Shown here one piece after another: positions 7,705-13,165 of a stretch of 37,672 nucleotides of DNA; the first letter of the stretch is position 1; every line of letters starts with the position of its first letter. Both the position numbers and the translations under genes were made by a program. The stretch is taken from positions 1 to 37,672 of the IMG/VR virus record IMGVR_UViG_3300032313_001367. One strand, written 5' to 3'. The notes beneath the pieces were generated by a model. The model was not told the origin of the DNA. It saw only the letters and a list, made by a program, of their open reading frames with translations, and did not search any database. This stretch comes from a virus.

Positions 7705-8229
7705 CTAAGTATTAGACCGTGTCCACTCACAATAAAGTCTATTGTTGAGATCTTGTTTGATCTCAACTACTGTAAACCCAAACTCATCAGCATACTTGGT
7801 CAACAACTGAGGACTCCAAGGAAAGAAATCTATTGTTTGACACTCTTTGTTTCCATGATCCCGACGTCCAGGGTTAACACGCCAGTAAATTCTAGCGGTG
7901 GGATTAAGTAAATTAACTACACACTTAATCTGATTTTTAATTGTTTCTTCGTCGCCAAAGTTTATGCTGCCCAAACAGAGTGCAACATCAAATCGCTGAT
8001 CTGTTTCGAAGTCTTCTATTGTGGTTTGATGGTCTGCTTGCCCGAATGCAGGATCTATTCCCACCAAATTAGCAATCATTGGTTTAAAAAGATTTATACC
8101 GCAGCCTACATCTAGTACCCATTCATCTGACCTAATTTTTTTAGCAAGACTCAGTCCAGAATATTGGTAAAGATTAAGATGCCCGCGCCAGTGTTGGCTG
8201 AAATAATCATTGAGTAGTTGTTGATTCAT
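7705..8229 (-). CDS. Class I SAM-dependent methyltransferase
   Basis: The 174-residue protein carries V-L-D-V-G-C-G (SAM-binding motif I), a motif II acidic residue in V-G-I-D-P-A, F-D-V-A-L-C-L-G-S-I-N-F (motif IV) and R-I-Y-W-R-V-N-P after it. The substrate is not evident. I chose the ATG at 8229; an in-frame TTG eight codons upstream lacks a better RBS. It is read leftward like phoH, 108 bp upstream of it, and the pair may share a transcript. Confidence 0.75.
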   Translation of the reverse strand: MNQQLLNDYFSQHWRGHLNLYQYSGLSLAKKIRSDEWVLDVGCGINLFKPMIANLVGIDPAFGQADHQTTIEDFETDQRFDVALCLGSINFGDEETIKNQIKCVVNLLNPTARIYWRVNPGRRDHGNKECQTIDFFPWSPQLLTKYADEFGFTVVEIKQDLNNRLYCEWTRSNT

Positions 8230-8306
8230 ATAATTACTTATTATGCTACCCAAGAGAATATTTTTACTGTCGTTCCTGGATTCCAGAAGAGATCGAGCAA
8301 TTATTC

Positions 8307-8314
8307 GCTAAATA
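8307..8314 (+). promoter_or_regulatory. Late-promoter-like octamer GCTAAATA
   Basis: GCTAAATA lies 20 nt before the ATG at 8335, in the 105-bp divergent gap between the leftward methyltransferase and the rightward genes. The same variant occurs at 17805, 21 nt before another start, which supports it as a functional late promoter. Confidence 0.5.
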
Positions 8315-8334
8315 AGATATACTGGAATGATTGT

Positions 8335-8871
8335 ATGGCAAAAAATATAAACGACGTATTAGAAAATATCAAATCTATTTCTTTAACTGACAGTGCTATT
8401 AATACTCTGTTAAATTTTGAGCGAGTAATAGATGAATTGGATATCTACACCTTTGCTAATTGGAAAAAAGGCGAATTAGTCGAAGGACCCAAGTACGAAA
8501 AATACTTTATAACTTGTACATTTATGTGGCCTTACAAATTAATGCCTGATCCACGGGGCGGCGAGCGTCTATTAGAATACGGTTGTGAAATTTTCTACAA
8601 AAAAGATCAACTGGAATATCCTGTTAAAGTAAAAAGTCCAAATGATTACAAGGCCGGAACCAGATTCCCAAAAATGGCCAAAACTCCTGTTTGGTTGGTT
8701 GAAATTGTAATTCCAAAGAAACTGATGCAAGAAATCAATCAAGGCAGTTTAGAGCTCGAAGCCGGTAATGTAGATGCAGAAGATGTTGAACAAAGTTATG
8801 AGCAAGGGCTCGATGACAAAATGTATAAAACAGATTCCGCTGCTCCTGCTTCAGCAGCACAAGGATTATAA
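8335..8871 (+). CDS. Conserved T4-like phage protein of unknown function (178 aa)
   Basis: The product starts M-A-K-N-I-N-D-V-L-E and has a central block E-G-P-K-Y-E-K-Y-F-I-T-C-T-F-M-W-P-Y-K with P-D-P-R-G-G, and later T-P-V-W-L-V-E-I-V-I-P-K-K-L-M, that looks conserved among T4-like phages. The C-terminal 40 residues are acidic and then Ala/Ser-rich, likely disordered. The ATG at 8335 is chosen over a far-upstream in-frame start because it follows a late-promoter octamer and begins the conserved-looking region. Possibly virion- or replication-associated; not assigned. Confidence 0.65.
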   Translation: MAKNINDVLENIKSISLTDSAINTLLNFERVIDELDIYTFANWKKGELVEGPKYEKYFITCTFMWPYKLMPDPRGGERLLEYGCEIFYKKDQLEYPVKVKSPNDYKAGTRFPKMAKTPVWLVEIVIPKKLMQEINQGSLELEAGNVDAEDVEQSYEQGLDDKMYKTDSAAPASAAQGL

Positions 8872-8872
8872 C

Positions 8873-9421
8873 ATGCAAAATAACATTAACGAAGGACTAG
8901 AAGTCAATGACTTAAAACGATTAATTCATCCTGAATTGCACATTGATGAATACAAAAGTAAAATGGGCAAAGATGAGGATGTGATTGTATTAAGTTTCAA
9001 AGTTGCTGGCCGAGAACCAGCCGAGGATCTTGTCAATTTTATTGAAAAAGGATACAGTTGGGTTTTAGATGCAGACGTAAGTGCTGGCGAAATGGATGAC
9101 GGAGATTTCTTGGTATTTGTTGAATGCGATAGGGAACCTGCTGTTGCTGATAATGCTATAGAAATGATGCAGGATATCATGAATTTAACTGGACAGAAAA
9201 TGGACGAATGGAACGCACAATTTCGATCAAATCCCAACAAAGTTGAATTAACAGCCGATAACATCAAAAACAATGTTCCACTGACATCATCTAGTTATCT
9301 TCAAAAATATGGTAAAAAAGGACTGGATGAAATGCGTAATGCAGCAGGGATTCCTGTTACTACAAAAGCTCCAAAAAACGATCATACTCAATCTTTGCGT
9401 AGCTTAGCCGGCATTTTATAA
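8873..9421 (+). CDS. Conserved phage protein, possibly virion-associated (182 aa)
   Basis: The product begins M-Q-N-N-I-N-E-G and contains N-D-L-K-R-L-I-H-P-E-L-H-I-D-E-Y-K-S-K-M-G and an acidic W-V-L-D-A-D-V-S-A-G-E-M-D-D-G-D segment, then a basic, proline-containing tail. AAGGAT lies before the ATG at 8873, one base after the previous stop. I remember related proteins next to structural genes in T4-like phages but cannot give a function. Confidence 0.62.
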   Translation: MQNNINEGLEVNDLKRLIHPELHIDEYKSKMGKDEDVIVLSFKVAGREPAEDLVNFIEKGYSWVLDADVSAGEMDDGDFLVFVECDREPAVADNAIEMMQDIMNLTGQKMDEWNAQFRSNPNKVELTADNIKNNVPLTSSSYLQKYGKKGLDEMRNAAGIPVTTKAPKNDHTQSLRSLAGIL

Positions 9422-9430
9422 CCAAAATTT

Positions 9431-9438
9431 CATAAATA
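9431..9438 (+). promoter_or_regulatory. T4-type late promoter CATAAATA for the lysis genes
   Basis: CATAAATA ends 23 nt before the ATG at 9462. It is in the only intergenic gap before the lysis cluster, which suits late expression of lysis functions. It abuts an inverted repeat. Confidence 0.65.
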
Positions 9439-9458
9439 CTGTTATCAATTAACAGTAT
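9436..9458. repeat. 9-bp perfect inverted repeat at the lysis promoter
   Basis: ATACTGTTA (9436-9444) and TAACAGTAT (9450-9458) are exact reverse complements with a 5-nt loop. The left arm overlaps the last bases of the late-promoter octamer and the right arm ends three bases before the start codon. It could be an operator dyad or an mRNA hairpin limiting translation of the first lysis gene. Confidence 0.6.
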
Positions 9459-9461
9459 ATT

Positions 9462-9944
9462 ATGTGGCTATTACATCTATTACCTGAAAGTTTTATACTT
9501 TTTTTAACCTATTGCCTAATAGGCATAGGAACAGCCGGCTTGCTAATTAGCTGGTTTATCACTTTCGTTCCCTTTTTAAACATCTATAGAAAATGGATAC
9601 AGATTGCAAGTATCCTGTTACTAGTCAGCGGAATTTACTGGTATGGCGGATACAGTGTCGAAATGATGTGGCGCAACGAAGTGGCCAAGTTGGAAGAAAA
9701 AGTGCGAGAAGCTGAAGCCAAATCTGCTGTGGTCAACACAGAAATAGAAATTGTTTACAGAGATCGTGTAAAAGTTGTCAAACAAGATGTTGTTGTTATT
9801 CAAGAAAAAATTCGAGAAGTAGAAAAAGTTATTGATAAAGGATGTGTAATTGCACCCGAAGCAATATCTATTCTCAATGAAGCGGCTAAGCCTAAAAAAG
9901 GCACAGTAGAAGTTGGGCCGTTGAAAAAGGATGAGAAACAATGA
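9462..9944 (+). CDS. Membrane-anchored coiled-coil protein, Rz-like inner-membrane spanin candidate
   Basis: A 160-residue protein with two hydrophobic segments (about residues 8-30 and 42-62), then a long charged coiled coil (about 68-130, E-K-V-R-E-A-E-A-K ... I-R-E-V-E-K-V) and a C-terminal C-V-I-A-P-E-A-I-S-I-L-N-E-A-A. The coiled coil and the Cys-x-x-x-P ... L-N-x-A-A ending resemble i-spanins, which span the periplasm and fuse inner and outer membranes at lysis. Two TM segments rather than one is unusual. It overlaps a secreted protein and is followed by a lipoprotein that could be its partner. Confidence 0.65.
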   Translation: MWLLHLLPESFILFLTYCLIGIGTAGLLISWFITFVPFLNIYRKWIQIASILLLVSGIYWYGGYSVEMMWRNEVAKLEEKVREAEAKSAVVNTEIEIVYRDRVKVVKQDVVVIQEKIREVEKVIDKGCVIAPEAISILNEAAKPKKGTVEVGPLKKDEKQ

Positions 9945-10126
9945 AAAGTTTATTGCTTCTTATGCTTGTATCCACATTAGTTTACGCCGCCGAACCACGG
10001 AAGGTTTGTAAAATAGTAAATGTTCGCCCAATGACCAAAGAAGAATTAGCAAAAGCAGGAATTCCACAAATAAATTATGGTACTCAATACGTGCAACAAC
10101 TTGTATGTGAGGTGGTAGAGAAATGA
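9941..10126 (+). CDS. Small secreted protein with signal peptide
   Basis: The 61-residue product has a clear signal peptide (K-S-L-L-L-L-M-L-V-S-T-L-V-Y-A-A, likely cleaved after A-A near residue 17). The mature part has two cysteines (C-K-I-V ... L-V-C-E-V-V) that could form a disulfide in the periplasm. It lies in ATGA overlaps between the spanin-like and lipoprotein genes. Its role in lysis is inferred from position only. Confidence 0.65.
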   Translation: MKSLLLLMLVSTLVYAAEPRKVCKIVNVRPMTKEELAKAGIPQINYGTQYVQQLVCEVVEK

Positions 10127-10386
10127 AACGTTTATTAATCTTAACACTGTTACTTGCAGGATGTTCTACTAGTGTGCCAGTTAAACGAGCCTTTCCCGGT
10201 GTCCCCGAGGAACTGATGAAAGAGTGCCCAGATTTAAAACTGGTCGCAGGAGACACTACAAAATTAAGTGATGTTCTTACTGTGGTAAGTGAAAATTATG
10301 GATTATACAAAGAGTGCCAAATAAAAGTTGATTTGTGGCGCGACTGGTACGAAAAACAAAAAAAGATTTTTGATGAGGTAAAGTAG
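10123..10386 (+). CDS. Lipoprotein, Rz1-like outer-membrane spanin candidate
   Basis: The 87-residue product has a signal sequence ending in lipobox L-L-A-G-C at 11-15 followed by S-T-S, so Cys15 would be lipidated and the protein sent to the outer membrane. The mature part has F-P-G-V-P-E-E-L-M-K-E-C-P and a helical C-terminus. Position just before the endolysin and after an Rz-like gene supports an o-spanin role. It overlaps the previous gene (ATGA). Confidence 0.68.
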   Translation: MKRLLILTLLLAGCSTSVPVKRAFPGVPEELMKECPDLKLVAGDTTKLSDVLTVVSENYGLYKECQIKVDLWRDWYEKQKKIFDEVK

Positions 10387-10436
10387 TGCAAGAGCAAGAA
10401 GCTTGTCCAGTATGTGGCGGAAAACATAACAAATAA
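10386..10436 (+). CDS. Possible 16-residue peptide with a CxxCGG knuckle
   Basis: A GTG overlapping the previous stop (TAGTG) opens a 16-codon frame encoding V-Q-E-Q-E-A-C-P-V-C-G-G-K-H-N-K before a TAA. The C-P-V-C-G-G-K-H sequence looks like half of a zinc-binding site, unusual for random sequence. No clear Shine-Dalgarno; translation would rely on coupling. Without comparative data this stays a low-confidence gene. Confidence 0.3.
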   Translation: MQEQEACPVCGGKHNK

Positions 10437-10446
10437 AGGATCAAAC

Positions 10447-11064
10447 ATGGAATTAACTAAAGAACAACTCAAACAATTATTACCAAGAAATCAATACATT
10501 GATCATTGGCACAAGGCCTTGAGCCAATTGTTACCAGATTATGAGATAAACACTCCTCAGAGAATTGCAGCTTTCATTGCACAATGTGCTCATGAATCGG
10601 GTGGATTTGTTTTTCTAACAGAAAATCTAAATTACAAGGCAGAAAGTTTAATGAAAACTTTCCCAAAATACTTCACAGACATGGCCACAGCCAAGTCCTA
10701 TGAAAAGAAAGCCGAAAAAATTGCCAATAGAGTTTATGCAAATAGAATGGGCAACGGTGATGAAGCGTCAGGCGACGGTTTTAAATATCGTGGTCGCGGC
10801 CTAATTCAATTGACTGGTAAAACAAACTATACTTGGTTTGCGGCCAGTTTAGAGATCAGTCCCGAAGAAGCTGCTGAATATACTCAGACATTCGAAGGCG
10901 CAGCACAATCAGCATGTTGGTTCTGGGAAACAAATAAACTTAATAAAGAAGCAGATGCCGGCGATATTAAATTAATGACTCGTAAAATCAACGGCGGGTA
11001 CATTGGCTTAGATGATCGTATCAAGCATTACAATCATGCACTGCATGTGTTAGGAGTTCACTGA
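10447..11064 (+). CDS. Endolysin, glycoside hydrolase family 19 (chitinase-like)
   Basis: A 205-residue protein with the GH19 lysozyme-like fold: catalytic Glu in A-H-E-S-G-G-F, the substrate-binding G-D-G-F-K-Y-R-G-R-G-L-I-Q-L-T-G block, and the W-F-W and I-N-G-G-Y-I-G-L-D-D-R regions near the C-terminus. GH19 endolysins cut the glycan strands of peptidoglycan. No signal peptide, so a holin is needed for release. AAAGGA lies six bases before the ATG at 10447, chosen over an in-frame GTG upstream. It sits at the centre of the lysis cluster. Confidence 0.9.
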   Translation: MELTKEQLKQLLPRNQYIDHWHKALSQLLPDYEINTPQRIAAFIAQCAHESGGFVFLTENLNYKAESLMKTFPKYFTDMATAKSYEKKAEKIANRVYANRMGNGDEASGDGFKYRGRGLIQLTGKTNYTWFAASLEISPEEAAEYTQTFEGAAQSACWFWETNKLNKEADAGDIKLMTRKINGGYIGLDDRIKHYNHALHVLGVH

Positions 11065-11303
11065 TGCGATACCTAGCACTTCTAATATTACCATTATTAG
11101 CGGCTTGCTCGGAAAACTACCGTTATCCTTGTCAAGATCCTGATAACTGGGAAAAGAAAGAATGTAAAAAACCATACTGTAGTGCTAACGGAACTTGTCC
11201 GGAAGATTTAACACACTACGAAAAACAAAATGTAACAATTGATAAGAAAGGCAATGAAGTTTATGTGCCTACGCCTCAGCCAAAAAAAGGAGATTGTAAA
11301 TGA
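11064..11303 (+). CDS. Small Cys-rich lipoprotein
   Basis: The 79-residue product has a signal peptide with lipobox L-L-A-A-C (residues 11-15) and a mature part with several further cysteines (Y-P-C, K-E-C-K-K-P-Y-C, G-T-C-P and a C-terminal D-C-K), suggesting disulfides in the periplasm. It begins at TGATG over the endolysin stop and overlaps the next gene by four bases. It could be a second o-spanin candidate or an envelope-modifying lipoprotein. Confidence 0.65.
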   Translation: MRYLALLILPLLAACSENYRYPCQDPDNWEKKECKKPYCSANGTCPEDLTHYEKQNVTIDKKGNEVYVPTPQPKKGDCK

Positions 11304-11785
11304 TTAATGAACTATGGTCAGGAGAAAGATATACCACAGAAGAACTAAATGCTCGACTAAAATTCTTTATTGGTATTGTATTAGGTTGCACACTTTTTGG
11401 AATTGTATTTGTTGTACTGTACAGTCTAATCTTTGTTACTCAACCAATGAATGGTATGAGTCCAGTGGATAACAAGTTCTTTGAATTAATTATCCCAATT
11501 GCTACATTCTTAACCGGCACCTTGTCTGGGATTATGTTGGCCGGTGATGACAAGGATTTAAGAGCCAAGGCACTAGATGCAGCCAATAAACCTTATACAC
11601 CTCCACCGGCTCCTCCAACTGCACCTACTGGTGGCGGATTTGGTGCATCGGTATCATTCACAAGCGCGGCGCCAATGTCAACATTTGGCGGAATAGCAGA
11701 TGTAGCAGCGCCGTTTGCAGCATCTGTGGGCGCAGGATTTGGCGGTAAAGAAGCACCTTTTCAACCTGATCATCCGGAACGATAA
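11300..11785 (+). CDS. Two-TM membrane protein with Gly/Ala/Pro-rich tail
   Basis: A 161-residue protein with hydrophobic segments at about residues 21-47 and 64-82, an acidic A-G-D-D-K-D-L-R linker, and a C-terminal half that is low in complexity (P-P-P-A-P-P-T-A-P-T-G-G-G-F-G-A and later G-G/A-A repeats). The topology fits a holin or antiholin, but the long tail is atypical. It overlaps its upstream neighbour by four bases and shares a base with its downstream neighbour. Confidence 0.6.
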   Translation: MINELWSGERYTTEELNARLKFFIGIVLGCTLFGIVFVVLYSLIFVTQPMNGMSPVDNKFFELIIPIATFLTGTLSGIMLAGDDKDLRAKALDAANKPYTPPPAPPTAPTGGGFGASVSFTSAAPMSTFGGIADVAAPFAASVGAGFGGKEAPFQPDHPER

Positions 11786-12012
11786 TGGGATTTATGATCA
11801 AAATGCTTTGCGGCGAAAATGAAGCCAATCCTAGTAGCAAAAGGGTAATTACTTTTTTGGCTTTTATACTAGTGGCCATTGGCTTCATTGCCGAATTGTT
11901 TTTTGAAAAACGAGTTAGTCCTCAAACTTTTGATGCAATGATGTATATTGTATTAGGCGGTTTGGGATTCACTGCATCAGAAAAATTTACTAAAAAGGAT
12001 AATCCAAAATGA
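11785..12012 (+). CDS. Holin-like small membrane protein
   Basis: A 75-residue protein with two hydrophobic segments (about 20-39 and 49-65) and a charged, lysine-rich C-terminus ending K-F-T-K-K-D-N-P-K, the layout of class II holins. Located two genes after the GH19 endolysin. TAATG start overlap. Holins permeabilise the inner membrane; assignment rests on topology and position. Confidence 0.6.
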   Translation: MGFMIKMLCGENEANPSSKRVITFLAFILVAIGFIAELFFEKRVSPQTFDAMMYIVLGGLGFTASEKFTKKDNPK

Positions 12013-12203
12013 AATATATTTTAGCAGCCGTAATTAGCGTATTTGCACTCACTGGTGCTTATGCAGCTGAAGAAAAGAAAGTCTGTGTCAAAGAATTTGA
12101 CAACAAAACTAAAAAAGAAAAAGAAGTTTGCAAAACAATCAAGGTTCACAAGAAGCTAGAAGGAACCAAGATTGAAGGCGCAAAAAAAGACGCAAAGAAA
12201 TAA
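12009..12203 (+). CDS. Small secreted Lys-rich protein
   Basis: The 64-residue product has a signal peptide (K-Y-I-L-A-A-V-I-S-V-F-A-L-T-G-A-Y-A, cleaved near residue 19-20), then a highly charged mature part with two cysteines (K-V-C-V-K-E, E-V-C-K-T) spaced like those of the small secreted protein at 9941. It is the last gene before a terminator, so it closes the lysis operon. Function unknown. Confidence 0.6.
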   Translation: MKYILAAVISVFALTGAYAAEEKKVCVKEFDNKTKKEKEVCKTIKVHKKLEGTKIEGAKKDAKK

Positions 12204-12223
12204 ATTGTGTTGTGATTTGAAAT

Positions 12224-12248
12224 AAGAGCCCTTTAGTGGGCTCTTTTC
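12224..12248 (+). terminator. Intrinsic terminator after the lysis cluster
   Basis: AAGAGCCC (12224-12231) and GGGCTCTT (12238-12245) form a perfect 8-bp stem with a 6-nt loop, followed by a short T-rich tract. It separates the lysis genes from the dnaJ promoter a few bases downstream. Confidence 0.82.
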
Positions 12249-12255
12249 ATTTCCG

Positions 12256-12284
12256 TTGACTGTAACCTATAAAGGATATATAAT
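12256..12284 (+). promoter_or_regulatory. Sigma70-like promoter for dnaJ
   Basis: TTGACT (12256-12261), 17-bp spacer, perfect TATAAT (12279-12284). Only six bases separate the -10 from the ATG at 12291, so a start at the usual distance would give a leaderless transcript. Confidence 0.82.
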
Positions 12285-12290
12285 TATAGT

Positions 12291-13157
12291 ATGACACACT
12301 ACAATACCCTAGGAGTTTCAGAAAACGCCAATTCAGATGAAATCAAAAAGGCGTATAGAAAACTAGCAAATCAATATCATCCAGACAAAGGTGGAGACAC
12401 CAATCAATTCCAACAAATTCAAGCAGCTTATGATGCTATCGGAGACGAGCAAAAACGAGCTCAATACGATGCCGAACGCCGTGGAGGTGGATTTAGATTT
12501 ACGGTCAATGGGCAGGATATGAACAATGGCATGCCACCAGAAATGGAAGAGATGTTACGCAATTTTGGTTTTGCATTTGGTCAGGGGTTTGCCGGGTCAG
12601 GGAGCGATCCATTTGCTCATTTTAGACAACCAAGAAAAAATAAAGATCTTCAAATTGAAATAGTAATCAGTTTGGCAAGTACTCTTGATGAACAAACAAA
12701 AGTTATCAATGTTAGAACTACCAACGGTGATATCTATCCAGTTGAAGTTAAAATCCCAAGAGGAGTAAAGCCAAGTTCAACAATAAAATATCCCAATTTA
12801 GGTGATAACTTTTTTGCCTCTTTGCCCCGCGGCGATCTGTATATACGAGTACAAATAGAAACAAATACGGAATTTGGCATAGATAATTTGGATCTAATTA
12901 AACATATCGAAATAGACTGTGTGCGAGCAATGGTAGGAGATATTGCTGTTGTACACGGACTTGACGGTAAAAGATTTGAGTTAACAATACCAACAGGTAC
13001 ACAACCCAACACACGATTTAGAATTCCAGATCAAGGGTTATATGCAATGAATCAAAATGTTAGGGGATCAATGATAGTTAATGTTAAAATAAATGTGCCA
13101 ATAAATTTAACGGTTGAGCAAAAACAAACCCTTCGAGAATTATTCTTTATCCAATAA
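12291..13157 (+). CDS. dnaJ: DnaJ/CbpA-like Hsp40 co-chaperone
   Basis: The 288-residue protein has an N-terminal J domain with H30-P31-D32, the residues that stimulate DnaK ATPase, then a short Gly/Phe-rich stretch, and a C-terminal substrate-binding region (from about 120) with V-E-V-K-I-P-R-G and R-F-R-I-P-D-Q-G-L. The Cys-x-x-Cys-x-Gly zinc repeats of DnaJ are absent, so it is a class II (CbpA/DnaJB-like) protein. It would recruit host DnaK to phage or host proteins. It is followed after eight bases by a ClpA-like unfoldase, forming a protein-quality pair. Confidence 0.9.
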   Translation: MTHYNTLGVSENANSDEIKKAYRKLANQYHPDKGGDTNQFQQIQAAYDAIGDEQKRAQYDAERRGGGFRFTVNGQDMNNGMPPEMEEMLRNFGFAFGQGFAGSGSDPFAHFRQPRKNKDLQIEIVISLASTLDEQTKVINVRTTNGDIYPVEVKIPRGVKPSSTIKYPNLGDNFFASLPRGDLYIRVQIETNTEFGIDNLDLIKHIEIDCVRAMVGDIAVVHGLDGKRFELTIPTGTQPNTRFRIPDQGLYAMNQNVRGSMIVNVKINVPINLTVEQKQTLRELFFIQ

Positions 13158-13160
13158 ATA
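13153..13160 (+). promoter_or_regulatory. AATAAATA octamer before the clpA-like gene
   Basis: AATAAATA overlaps the dnaJ stop codon (13155-13157) but ends only five bases before the next ATG, unlike the 19-25 nt spacing of the other octamers. It might give a leaderless late transcript or be chance sequence in an AT-rich junction. Confidence 0.3.
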
Positions 13161-13165
13161 TTTTT

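Noticed and set aside
8276-8286. Short palindrome CTGGATTCCAG in the divergent gap
   Set aside because: Only 5-bp arms, expected by chance at this length; no second copy with clear spacing.
8218-8334. N-terminal extension of the gene at 8335
   Set aside because: The extension would read through the late-promoter octamer and overlap the divergent methyltransferase start, and its sequence looks unlike coding sequence.
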